The notes below the pieces were generated by a model that was not told the DNA's origin, did not search any database, and saw only the letters and a list, made by a program, of their open reading frames with translations. Below are positions 1-7,695 of a stretch of 64,000 nt of DNA, in pieces. Both the position numbers and the translations under genes were made by a program. Each line of letters opens with the position of its first letter. Position 1 is the stretch's first letter. The DNA is taken from assembly GCF_014851915.1 (NCBI RefSeq), contig NZ_JACVAP010000004.1, positions 186,001 to 250,000 of the forward strand. The letters are read 5' to 3'. This stretch comes from Xanthomonas sp. XNM01 (lineage in GTDB: Bacteria > Pseudomonadota > Gammaproteobacteria > Xanthomonadales > Xanthomonadaceae).

Positions 1-674
1 AGAGCAAGGACAGGGACGCGCCGGGCGCGCACGAGGTGGCGGCCTGGCTGCGCCGGCATCCGGGCTTCCTCAAGCAGTTCCCCGACCTGGCCCTGAGCCT
101 GGTGGTGCCGCGCGACGACGGCCGTGCCGCGTCGCTGGCCAGCTACCAGCTCGACGTGCTGCGCGACAAGAACCGCGAGCTGTCGCGGCGTCTGGGCGAC
201 CTGTCCGCCAACGCCCAGGTCAACGAGCGGCTGGCCGTGCGCACCCAGCAGCTGACCCTGGCGCTGCTGCGCCAGCGCAGCCGTGCCGACACCCTGCGTG
301 CGATGGCTGCGACGCTCGCCGAGGATTTCGATGGCGACCTGGTCCGGATCCTCATGTTCCAGCCGGCGGCCGGCAGCGATGACGCCGACTGGCTGCAGGT
401 GATCGCCGAAGACGACGCGCGCCTGCAGCCGTTCCGCGATGCGCTGCGTGACGGCGAGCCGCTGTGCGGCCGCCTGCGTGCGGAGAAGAATGCGCTGCTG
501 TACGGCCCGCGCGAGGGCGAGGTGCAGTCGAGCGCCTTGCTGCCGTTGCCCGGCGTCGGCCTGGTCGCGGTCGGCAGTCACGACGCGAACCGCTTCTATC
601 CCGGCATGGGCACGCTGTTCCTGCGGATGATGGGCGAGGCGCTGGTGGTGGCGCTGCAGCGTTTCGACGACTGA
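1..674 (+). CDS. DUF484 family protein (5' end cut by window)
   Basis: The reading frame is open from the left edge, so the true start lies outside the window; the GTG at 36 is almost certainly an internal valine. The visible 5' part reads as the DUF484 head (EVAAWLRRHPGFL, then a proline/leucine-rich helix), followed by a coiled stretch around residues 40-80 and a GAF-like C-terminal half. DUF484 proteins are cytoplasmic and of unknown function; in many gammaproteobacteria they sit directly upstream of xerC, as here. A 547-base spacer separates it from xerC, wider than in enterobacteria where the genes nearly touch. Confidence 0.85.
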   Translation, partial: SKDRDAPGAHEVAAWLRRHPGFLKQFPDLALSLVVPRDDGRAASLASYQLDVLRDKNRELSRRLGDLSANAQVNERLAVRTQQLTLALLRQRSRADTLRAMAATLAEDFDGDLVRILMFQPAAGSDDADWLQVIAEDDARLQPFRDALRDGEPLCGRLRAEKNALLYGPREGEVQSSALLPLPGVGLVAVGSHDANRFYPGMGTLFLRMMGEALVVALQRFDD

Positions 675-1221
675 GTCACGCGGCGGTCCGCGTCCTTGCC
701 ACCAGTGGGGGGGCGCTGGCTCCACGCTGCGGTGCCATGCGTCGCACCGGTGCGGCAGGTGACCGGTGCGCGGCGCGTGGCTGGTGCGTGGCTCGCGCCG
801 CATGCCGGCGATGGTCCTGCACGCGGGTTCCGGCTGTCGGCCCGGGCGCCGCGCGACCGGATCACGCGTGATCCGTGAAGGGCTGCACGGCGCGACGTCC
901 CTCGACCTGCCATCTCGCCGACGGTGCCGCTGCGTCCTGCGCAGCGCCAGCGTGTCGACGGTGGATGTCCCTGACGTTCCGGCCATCGCGGTCTTTCCAC
1001 CGCTGGCATGGCGATCCTGCGCGCGTGCCGGCCGGGCGGGCCTTTGGCATGGGAAACCGGCACGCGACTGCAGCCCCGGCGCGGACCGCGTCGTGTGCAT
1101 TGCGGCGTGGTGCGCAGGCAGGGCCGCGTGCGTCCTGGCAGTCCCGGCGCGGGCTCGCACCAGCGCTCAAACGCCGGCATCATGCCGGCAACGCGTATCA
1201 CGGCATCCTTCCGCGCCAGCC
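675..1221. other. 547-base spacer between DUF484 gene and xerC
   Basis: High-GC sequence without a convincing gene. The xerC frame stays open upstream to about 766, but that extension is arginine-, cysteine- and proline-rich with no family resemblance, so I treat it as untranslated. I see no strong terminator, repeat or promoter here. Confidence 0.5.
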
Positions 1222-2109
1222 ATGGGCAGCATCGAAGCGTTTCTCCAGCATCTGCAGGTCGAGCGGGCGATGTCGGCGCATACGCTGGACGCCTACCGGC
1301 GCGATCTGGCCGCGCTGCAGGGCTGGGCGCAGGCACACGGCGCGGATGACGTCGATGCGCTGCAGCCGGCGCAGCTGCGTGATTTCGTCGCCGCCGAACA
1401 CCGCCGCGGACTTTCGCCCAAGAGCCTGCAGCGGCGCTTGTCGGCCTGCCGCAGTTTCTATGCGTGGCTGCTGAAGCACGGGCGGATCGCCGCCAGCCCC
1501 ACCGCCGGCCTGCGCGCACCGAAAGCGCCGCGCAAGCTGCCGCAGGTGCTCGACGTCGACGAGGCCGTGCGCCTGGTCGAGGTGGCGACCGACGCGCCGC
1601 TGGGCCTGCGCGACCGCGCGCTGCTGGAACTGTTCTACTCCTCCGGCCTGCGCCTGAGCGAACTGTGCGCGCTGCGCTGGCGCGACCTGCAGCTGGCCGA
1701 TGGCCTGGTCACCGTGCTCGGCAAGGGCAGCCGCCAGCGCAGCGTGCCGGTCGGATCGCATGCGCGGCGCGCGCTGGAGGAATGGCGTGCGTCGACCGGC
1801 GCCGATGCCGACACGCACGTGTTCCCCGGACGCGGTGGCGGCGCGATCAGCCAGCGTGCGGTGCAGATCCGCATCCGCCAGCTGGCCGCGCGCCAGGGCC
1901 TGTTCAAGCACGTGCACCCGCACATGCTGCGGCACAGCTTCGCCAGCCACGTGCTCGAATCCTCCGGCGACCTGCGCGGCGTGCAGGAACTGCTCGGCCA
2001 CGCCGACATCGCCACCACCCAGATCTACACCCACCTGGACTTCCAGCACCTGGCCAAGGTCTACGACGCGGCGCACCCGCGGGCGAAGAGGAAGCCGGGC
2101 GATGCATGA
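1222..2109 (+). CDS. xerC: Tyrosine recombinase XerC
   Basis: Site-specific tyrosine recombinase that with XerD resolves chromosome dimers at dif near the terminus. The 295-residue length is normal for XerC. An N-terminal SAM-like DNA-binding domain covers about residues 1-85 and the catalytic domain 105-285. Catalytic residues are visible: R144 (GLRLSE), H234 and R237 (HMLRHSF), H260 ([10 protein letters not shown]) and nucleophile Y269 (IYTHLD). The ATG at 1222 is chosen because [11 protein letters not shown] matches where family members begin; the frame is open further upstream but that stretch looks non-coding. No strong ribosome binding site is seen. The DUF484-xerC-hslVU neighbourhood is typical of Xanthomonadaceae. 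Confidence 0.95.
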   Translation: MGSIEAFLQHLQVERAMSAHTLDAYRRDLAALQGWAQAHGADDVDALQPAQLRDFVAAEHRRGLSPKSLQRRLSACRSFYAWLLKHGRIAASPTAGLRAPKAPRKLPQVLDVDEAVRLVEVATDAPLGLRDRALLELFYSSGLRLSELCALRWRDLQLADGLVTVLGKGSRQRSVPVGSHARRALEEWRASTGADADTHVFPGRGGGAISQRAVQIRIRQLAARQGLFKHVHPHMLRHSFASHVLESSGDLRGVQELLGHADIATTQIYTHLDFQHLAKVYDAAHPRAKRKPGDA

Positions 2110-2122
2110 CTGCGGCGGTGAC

Positions 2123-3277
2123 ATGAGGCGCAGTGCACACCGAACTCTGGTTCGCAGCATCGTGGCCGCATGTCTACTGCTGCCAGTGATGGCGGTCGCG
2201 CAGCCGGCGGGCGGCTGGTACGGCGACATGCTGCGCAATCGCCCTTGGCAGGCGCTGCAGGTGCTCGGCACGCTTCCCGGCCAGGAGCAGGCTGTGGCAC
2301 AGCTGTCGGTGATCGTCGGGGATGCGGGCCCGGCATGTCGTCTGCTGTCCACGCGTCCGCCGCGGATCGATGCAGGCATGTCGCATGATGATGCCCTGCG
2401 GGAGATCGTCGCTGCCGCCCGCGGCGCACAAGTCGTGATGCTCAACGAATCGCACTTCAGCCGCACCCATCGGCTGTTTCTTGGCCGGGTGCTGGAAGCG
2501 CTCGGCGCGCTGGGATTCGATGCGCTGGCAGCCGAAGCGTTCGAGGCCGATGCGCCTGCCTTGCTGGCGGACGGTGATCCGGATGTGCGGATCGGGTTCT
2601 ACACCGCCGACCCTGCGTTCGCCACGGTGCTGCGGCGGGCACGCGTGATGGGTTGGGAGTTCGTTGCGTACGAAGCGGCTTCCACTGAGCGGGAGCAGCG
2701 TGAGGAGGGGCAGGCCCGTGCACTGGCCGACTGGCTGGAGCGGCATCCCAGGCGCCGGCTGCTGGTATACGCGGGTGGCTCGCACATCTCCGAAGACGAA
2801 AGCGCCGGCTGGATGGCCGCCCGGTTGAAACGCATGACCGGTATCGATCCGTTGACCATCGCCCAGGCGGCGACTGCCTGCGCAGGGATGGAGGCCATGT
2901 GGCCATTCGATGCATCCGTCGCCGTCACACCGATGCGCGACGGACGACCATCGGGCGGGGCTGGCGCCGACATCGTCGTGTTGCATCCGCCCGCATCGAT
3001 CGCCGCCATCGAAGCCGATCGCGGTGTACTGCACGATGTCTGCATCGCGGCGCAGGCGCAGGATACGCTGCTGCGCGCGTTCCATGCGCAGTCGGGCGAC
3101 GCCGCCATCGCAGCGGACCAGGTCGTGATTCCGGCTGGCGCCACCCGTGCACGGCTGCGGCTCGCGCAGGGGCGCTATCGGATCATGCGTGAGGATGCCG
3201 AGGCACTGCATCTGCTGGGCAGCATCGAATCCGGCAGTGGGCATGCAGGCTGTATCCGGCTCCCGTCTGCTACGTGA
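2123..3277 (+). CDS. Secreted protein, EreA/ChaN-like fold (putative)
   Basis: 384 residues starting with a signal peptide (MRRSAHRTLV, hydrophobic core LLLPVMAVAQ). The region from about residue 90 carries VVMLNESHFSRTHR, then a conserved-looking FDALAAEAFE, an FVAYEA segment and LLVYAGGSHISE. This spacing of a Glu-His pair near a beta strand, a second acidic strand and a Gly-Gly-x-His strand resembles the erythromycin-esterase/ChaN/TraB superfamily, whose members bind haem or cleave small molecules. That is inference from motif pattern only. It begins 13 bases after xerC ends, so it may be co-transcribed. Function is unknown; the site suggests export to the periplasm or outside. Confidence 0.6.
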   Translation: MRRSAHRTLVRSIVAACLLLPVMAVAQPAGGWYGDMLRNRPWQALQVLGTLPGQEQAVAQLSVIVGDAGPACRLLSTRPPRIDAGMSHDDALREIVAAARGAQVVMLNESHFSRTHRLFLGRVLEALGALGFDALAAEAFEADAPALLADGDPDVRIGFYTADPAFATVLRRARVMGWEFVAYEAASTEREQREEGQARALADWLERHPRRRLLVYAGGSHISEDESAGWMAARLKRMTGIDPLTIAQAATACAGMEAMWPFDASVAVTPMRDGRPSGGAGADIVVLHPPASIAAIEADRGVLHDVCIAAQAQDTLLRAFHAQSGDAAIAADQVVIPAGATRARLRLAQGRYRIMREDAEALHLLGSIESGSGHAGCIRLPSAT

Positions 3278-3431
3278 GCGGTGAGCTCGGCTGCCTTCAG
3301 GTGTTCGTCACGAACTGGCTGCGGCCAACGCCGGGATGTTGCTTGCAGCCGCTTCATCGCTTGCGTTGAATCAGGGCGGTGGGTTCTGCCCGCGGTCAGA
3401 CTGTGGAACATCCAGTCGACATGGTGATGCG

Positions 3432-3638
3432 ATGGCCAAGCCCTTCCCGTTGAATCCGAAGCATCCCGAGCGCATCTGCTGGGGTTGCGACCGCTACTGC
3501 GCCGCGAACGCGCTGGCCTGCGGCAATGGATCGGGGCGCACCATGCATCCGGCCGAAAGCCAGGGCGAGGACTGGTACCTCGCGTGGGGCATCGAGCCGG
3601 AACCGGAGCGGCCGGCGCACGCGAAGTCGTCGTCCTGA
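3432..3638 (+). CDS. DUF3079 domain protein
   Basis: 68-residue soluble protein whose start MAKPFPLNPKHPERICWGC and following DRYC, LACGNGS and HP motifs match the DUF3079 family over the full length. Three cysteines in CWGC and RYC suggest a metal site, though no function is known. The ATG at 3432 is preferred over the longer frame from 3336 because family members begin with this MAKxFPL sequence. It is followed 153 bases later by the DUF1203 gene. Confidence 0.85.
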   Translation: MAKPFPLNPKHPERICWGCDRYCAANALACGNGSGRTMHPAESQGEDWYLAWGIEPEPERPAHAKSSS

Positions 3639-3791
3639 CCCGGCCGGAGGCATGCCTGGGCCGCCCCGGAGCGCGCACCGCGGCGTGCATGCGCCGCCAT
3701 GCCCGGTCAGCGGAGTGCGATGTCCGGAACCGGCGAGCGCCGCTCCGCCCGGACCCGCATCGTGGGCGCGTCCCCTCCAGGCAGCCCGTCC

Positions 3792-4262
3792 ATGTCCAGC
3801 TTCCGTCTTTCCGGTCTCGATCCCGCGCCGTTCGCATCGCTGTTCCACCTGGACGCCGACGCGCTTGCCGCGCGTGGCGCCCGGCGCTGCATCGCCGATT
3901 CGGACCATGGCTTCCCGTGCCGGGTGTCGCTGGAGGACGCCCGCCGTGGTGAAGAACTGCTGCTGCTGCACTGGGAGCACCTGCCCGGGCCCTCGCCGTA
4001 TCGTGCCGGCGGGCCGGTCTTCGTTCGGCGCGGTGCGCAGCGGTGCGTGCTCGCGCCGGGTGTCGTGCCCGACAGCGTCTCGCGCCGGCTGATCTCGCTG
4101 CGCGCCTACGACACGGCGGCGCTGATGGTCGACGCGGAGGTCTGCGCCGGCGAGGCGGTCGCCGGGTGGCTGGAGCAGGCGTTCCGGCGCGATGGCATCG
4201 TCCGCGTCCACCTGCACAATGCACGGCGCGGGTGTTTCGCCTGCGAGGCCGAGCGTGCCTGA
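3792..4262 (+). CDS. DUF1203 domain protein
   Basis: 156 residues, soluble. The sequence FRLSGLDPAPFASLF, then CRVSLEDARRGEELLLLHWEH, SPYRAGGPVFVR, LRAYD and a C-terminal VHLHNARRGCF follow the DUF1203 pattern. The C-terminal His/Asn/Arg/Cys segment is the most conserved part of the family. The ATG at 3792 fits the family N-terminus; a longer frame from 3699 is arginine-rich and unlike it. Function is unknown. The gene ends 33 bases before the sigma-32-type promoter of hslVU, so it is probably a separate unit. Confidence 0.85.
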   Translation: MSSFRLSGLDPAPFASLFHLDADALAARGARRCIADSDHGFPCRVSLEDARRGEELLLLHWEHLPGPSPYRAGGPVFVRRGAQRCVLAPGVVPDSVSRRLISLRAYDTAALMVDAEVCAGEAVAGWLEQAFRRDGIVRVHLHNARRGCFACEAERA

Positions 4263-4294
4263 ACGATGGCCGGCGCGGCCCGCTGCGCCACAGG

Positions 4295-4323
4295 CTTGAT
4301 CGCTGATGGGGCTGTCCCCATGT
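4295..4323 (+). promoter_or_regulatory. Sigma-32-type heat-shock promoter of hslVU
   Basis: A -35 element CTTGATC (4295-4301) and a -10 element CCCCATGT (4316-4323) are separated by 14 bases. The RpoH consensus is CTTGAAA and CCCCATNT with 11-16 bases between, so the -10 fits fully and the -35 in five of seven. Transcription would begin near 4330, about 20 bases before the hslV start and just upstream of its GGAGG ribosome site (4341-4345). Confidence 0.75.
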
Positions 4324-4349
4324 CCGGTGAACAGTTTCCCGGAGGCCGC

Positions 4350-4901
4350 ATGGACCCCAGTCAGAACCCCAACGTGTTCCACGCCACCACCATCGTCTGC
4401 GTGCGCCGCGGCGACAAGGTGGCCATCGCCGGAGACGGCCAGGTCACCCTCGGCCACACCGTGATGAAGGGCAATGCGCGCAAGGTGCGCCGGCTGGGGC
4501 GCGAGGGCCAGGTGCTGGCCGGTTTCGCCGGTGCGGCGGCCGACGCGTTCACCCTGTTCGAACTGTTCGAAGCCAAGCTCGAGAAGCACGGCCAGCTGAC
4601 CCGCGCCGCGGTGGAGCTGGCCAAGGACTGGCGCACCGAGCGTCGCCTCGGCAAGCTCGAGGCGCTGCTGGCGGTGGCCGACAGGGAGACCTCGCTGGTG
4701 ATCAGCGGCACCGGCGACGTGATCGAGCCGGAGGACGGCATCATCGCCATTGGTTCCGGCGGCAGCTACGCGCTGTCGGCCGCACGCGCGCTGCTGGCGC
4801 ACACCGAGCTGGATGCGAAGACGATCGCGACCGAGTCGATCGGCATCGCTGGCGACATCTGCATCTACACCAACCGCAACGTCGTCGTCGAAGAACTCTG
4901 A
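4350..4901 (+). CDS. hslV: ATP-dependent protease subunit HslV
   Basis: Proteolytic core of the HslVU (ClpYQ) chamber, a double hexamer that degrades misfolded and regulatory proteins unfolded by HslU. 183 residues. The Thr-Thr-Ile-Val-Cys-Val-Arg segment after a 12-residue leader marks the N-terminal threonine nucleophile (T13) exposed by processing; in E. coli only Met is removed, so the leader is longer here. [10 protein letters not shown] and the C-terminal [11 protein letters not shown] tail that inserts into HslU are present. The start at 4350 follows GGAGG at 4341 and matches the Xanthomonas-type [11 protein letters not shown]-terminus. It forms a heat-shock operon with hslU. Confidence 0.96.
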   Translation: MDPSQNPNVFHATTIVCVRRGDKVAIAGDGQVTLGHTVMKGNARKVRRLGREGQVLAGFAGAAADAFTLFELFEAKLEKHGQLTRAAVELAKDWRTERRLGKLEALLAVADRETSLVISGTGDVIEPEDGIIAIGSGGSYALSAARALLAHTELDAKTIATESIGIAGDICIYTNRNVVVEEL

Positions 4902-4908
4902 GATCGCG

Positions 4909-4934
4909 CCCCTCTTCCGCACACGGAAGAGGGG
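4909..4934 (+). repeat. Perfect 11-bp hairpin between hslV and hslU
   Basis: CCCCTCTTCCG at 4909-4919 pairs with CGGAAGAGGGG at 4924-4934 around a 4-base loop. There is no T run after it, so it is more likely a processing or stabilising element, or a dispersed intergenic repeat, than a terminator. The whole hslV-hslU spacer is 133 bases, long for this operon. Confidence 0.6.
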
Positions 4935-5034
4935 CTGGGATGAGCGTGCCGGCCGCTGCCCGGCCTCGTCCGCCCTCCGGGCACCTTCTCCCTCTGCCGG
5001 GGAAGGACACCACCTCCGCCATGCGAAGACACCC

Positions 5035-6420
5035 ATGACCGAAAACATCTCCTCCACCATGACGCCGCGCGAGATCGTGCAGGAACTCGACCGTCACATC
5101 GTCGGCCAGCACTCCGCCAAGCGCGCGGTCGCCATCGCGCTGCGCAACCGCTGGCGCCGCATGCAGCTGGCACCGGAGCTGCGCAACGAAGTGATGCCGA
5201 AGAACATCCTGATGATCGGCCCGACCGGCGTCGGCAAGACCGAGATCGCCCGTCGCCTGGCGACGCTGGCCAACGCGCCGTTCGTCAAGGTCGAGGCCAC
5301 GCGCTTCACCGAGGTCGGCTACGTCGGCAAGGACGTCGAGCAGATCGTGCGCGACCTGGCCGACACCGCGGTCAAGATGTACCGCGAGCAGGCCAAGACC
5401 CGCGTGCGCCTGCAGGCCGAGGAACGCGCCGAAGACCGCATCCTCGATGCGCTGCTGCCGCGTCGCAGCGGCGGCATCGGCTTCGACGTGGAAGCCGCGC
5501 GCAACGAGCCGTCGTCGGTGCAGGTGTCCGGCCCGGAAGACAGCACCCGCGCCAAGTTCCGCCGCATGCTGCGCGCCGGCGAGCTGGACGAGCGCGAGAT
5601 CGAACTGGAGCTGTCGGCCAACGTCGGTGGCGTCGACATCATGACCCCGCCGGGCATGGAGGAAATGGGCCAGCAGCTGCGCCAGATGTTCTCCAGCCTC
5701 GGCGGCGCCAAGACCCACAAGCGCACCGTCACGATCAAGGCGGCGCGCCCGCAGCTGGTCGAGGAGGAGGCCGGCAAGCTGGTCAACGAGGAGGACATCC
5801 GCGCGGCCGCGATCGAGGCCTGCGAGCAGCACGGCATCGTCTTCATCGACGAGATCGACAAGGTCGCCAAGCGCAGCGACGCCGGCGTGTCCGGCGGCGA
5901 CGTCAGCCGCGAGGGCGTGCAGCGCGACCTGCTGCCGCTGGTCGAGGGCTCGAACGTGTCGACCAAGTACGGCACGGTCAAGACCGACCACATCCTGTTC
6001 ATCGCCTCCGGTGCGTTCCACCTGGCCAAGCCCTCGGACCTGATCCCGGAGCTGCAGGGCCGCTTCCCGATCCGGGTCGAACTGGGCGCGCTGAGCAAGG
6101 ACGATTTCAAGCGCATCCTGACCGAGCCCAAGGCTTCGCTGACCCGCCAGTACGTCGAGCTGATGCAGACCGAGGGCGTGGGCCTGCAGTTCACCGCCGA
6201 TGCGGTCGACCGGCTCGCCGAGATCGCCGCGCAGGTCAACGAGCGCCAGGAGAACATCGGCGCACGCCGTCTGCACACCGTGCTCGAGCGGCTGCTGGAC
6301 ACGCTCAGCTACGAGGCACCCGACCGCGACGGGCAATCGGTGACGGTCGACCAGGTCTATGTCGACGCGCACCTGGGCGAGCTGGTGCAGGATCCGGACC
6401 TGAGCCGCTACATCCTCTGA
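5035..6420 (+). CDS. hslU: ATP-dependent protease ATPase subunit HslU
   Basis: AAA+ unfoldase that feeds substrates to HslV. 461 residues, a little above the E. coli length. Visible are Walker [10 protein letters not shown] (62-70), pore loop GYVGKD soon after it, the variable I-domain in the middle, Walker B IVFIDEID (D272, E273), sensor/arginine-finger region [11 protein letters not shown] and the C-terminal YIL tail that docks on HslV. The ATG at 5035 gives [19 protein letters not shown], the usual family start. It is co-transcribed with hslV across a hairpin-containing spacer. Confidence 0.97.
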   Translation: MTENISSTMTPREIVQELDRHIVGQHSAKRAVAIALRNRWRRMQLAPELRNEVMPKNILMIGPTGVGKTEIARRLATLANAPFVKVEATRFTEVGYVGKDVEQIVRDLADTAVKMYREQAKTRVRLQAEERAEDRILDALLPRRSGGIGFDVEAARNEPSSVQVSGPEDSTRAKFRRMLRAGELDEREIELELSANVGGVDIMTPPGMEEMGQQLRQMFSSLGGAKTHKRTVTIKAARPQLVEEEAGKLVNEEDIRAAAIEACEQHGIVFIDEIDKVAKRSDAGVSGGDVSREGVQRDLLPLVEGSNVSTKYGTVKTDHILFIASGAFHLAKPSDLIPELQGRFPIRVELGALSKDDFKRILTEPKASLTRQYVELMQTEGVGLQFTADAVDRLAEIAAQVNERQENIGARRLHTVLERLLDTLSYEAPDRDGQSVTVDQVYVDAHLGELVQDPDLSRYIL

Positions 6421-6424
6421 GCCC

Positions 6425-6453
6425 GCCCAGCGCGGCATCGCGCCGCGCTGGGC
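6425..6453 (+). terminator. Hairpin just after hslU
   Basis: GCCCAGCGCGG (6425-6435) pairs perfectly with CCGCGCTGGGC (6443-6453) with a 7-base loop. It begins four bases after the hslU stop codon. No T run follows, so it may protect the 3' end or act with the stronger palindrome downstream. Confidence 0.55.
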
Positions 6454-6563
6454 CCGGCGCCAGGGTGTCCCACGGATGGCCCCGTGGAAACACCCGCGCC
6501 TGCGCCGCCCGATGCTGCCCCGCGCAGCACCGGACGTGCAGGTCCGGCATCGATCGCGGACGG

Positions 6564-6606
6564 AAACGAAGAACGCCCCATGCAGTGCATGGGGCGTTCT
6601 TCGTTT
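6564..6606. terminator. 43-base perfect palindrome, bidirectional terminator
   Basis: Two 21-base arms (6564-6584 and 6586-6606) are exact reverse complements around a single G at 6585. The GC-rich core is flanked by AAACGAAGAA on the left and TTCTTCGTTT on the right, so either strand gives a strong stem ending in U-rich sequence. It sits between hslU and the converging minus-strand gene and would stop both transcripts. Confidence 0.85.
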
Positions 6607-6641
6607 GTCGTGGGGAAACCGCGGCGCTGCGGGCGTGGCCC

Positions 6642-6682
6642 GGACGCCAGCGAAGATCGCGGTCGCATCTTCGCCGGCGTCC
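6642..6682. repeat. Long imperfect hairpin in hslU/H1-like spacer
   Basis: GGACGCC-A-GCGAAGAT (6642-6657) pairs with ATCTTCGC-C-GGCGTCC (6667-6682) with a single A/C mismatch and a 9-base loop. With the two preceding hairpins it makes three structured elements in a 343-base convergent spacer. Otherwise the spacer holds no gene. Confidence 0.6.
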
Positions 6683-6763
6683 TGCGGGTCGGCCGTTCCG
6701 GATCGAACGCTTCCAGTTCGATGAGGCGTCGCAGGGCGATCGCAGCGCCTGGGCGTTTCCGCG

Positions 6764-7276
6764 TCAGCGGAACGCGGCCTGGGTCCTGGCTTCGGCCTTG
6801 CCGGCGCGCCGTTGCCGCGCCTTGCTCACCGCCTTGGTCGTGGTGCCGCTGCGCGCCTTGGCCGCCGTCTTCGCGCGCGTGGTCTTTGTCGCCTTGCTTG
6901 CCTTGCGGGCGGTGCCCGTCTTCGTCGTCCTGCTCGTCCGGGCGGTCTTGCGCGTGGACGTGCCGATGCGCAGTTCGCTCATCGCCGAGCTGCACTCGCG
7001 GTTGATCTTCTCCAGCTGCGCTTCGTAGTGAAGCAGGGCGCGTTCGAACAGCGCCTCCTTCTTCAACGTGCGCGCGACCACGGCCGATGCCTTGGACTGG
7101 CTGCGCTGGGTCGCCGCGATGCGGTGCCGCTGCGCCAGGTCGCGCTGCTTGTCGCGCAGTTCGCGCGTGCGCTTGATCAGGGTGACCAGCTGTTTCACTT
7201 CGTAGGGACCGGTCGTTTCCAGCAACTGCCGTTCGCGTGCGGTCAGCAGTGCCGCCTGTGCCGGGGAAATCCTCAT
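6764..7276 (-). CDS. Histone H1-like basic-tail protein
   Basis: 170 residues. The first about 110 (MRISPAQAALLTARERQLLE...) are charged and helical, with Arg/Glu-rich stretches and no recognised domain. From about residue 115 the chain becomes a low-complexity tail of Lys, Arg, Thr and Ala (TRKTART, KASKATKTTRAK, KARQRRAGKAEA) resembling bacterial H1-like or AlgP tails that bind DNA without sequence preference. The start at 7276 is chosen for the GGAGG just upstream; a longer frame to 7366 lacks such a site. It converges on hslU. A nucleoid-binding role is inference; a ribosome-associated or RNA-binding role is possible. Confidence 0.7.
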   Translation of the reverse strand: MRISPAQAALLTARERQLLETTGPYEVKQLVTLIKRTRELRDKQRDLAQRHRIAATQRSQSKASAVVARTLKKEALFERALLHYEAQLEKINRECSSAMSELRIGTSTRKTARTSRTTKTGTARKASKATKTTRAKTAAKARSGTTTKAVSKARQRRAGKAEARTQAAFR

Positions 7277-7695
7277 CGGCCGTCCTCCATCGTTGCGTGT
7301 GGAGGCCACAGCATGCGCGATCGCATGTCGATGCGATGCGAGTGTTGCCGATGGCGGGTCGGCCACAGGATGCGACCGGGCTGAAGTCGCGTGCCATCTG
7401 CGCTCATCGGATGATCTGAAGCGTCAAGCCCACGCGTGGATTTCCGGTCGATTCCCGCTGACGCGTGACCAGACGTCGCTGCAGCGGGACGGATCGTCGT
7501 GACGGCGACGGGGCACGTCGAGTGTCGCTGCGGTGCATCGTTGCGGCGCTAGGATCCGGTGCCCGTGATGTGCTGCGTGTTGCGGCGATTGTGCGGACCC
7601 GTGTGCAGCGCATGGTGGCGCACTGCTGGCCACGCGGCGCGTACGTCCGGTATCAGCAGCGATGGCTGCGTCTGTCAGAGAGATGAAGGAAGGAC
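7277..7695. other. 419-base divergent spacer
   Basis: Lies between the start of the H1-like gene (minus) and that of the serine hydrolase (plus). Must hold both promoters but I cannot pick either with confidence. The only clear element is a GGAAGG ribosome site just before 7696. Confidence 0.4.

Noticed and set aside
766-1221. N-terminal extension of xerC to 447 residues
   Set aside because: The added 152 residues are Arg/Cys/Pro-rich without family match; XerC homologues begin at the ATG at 1222.
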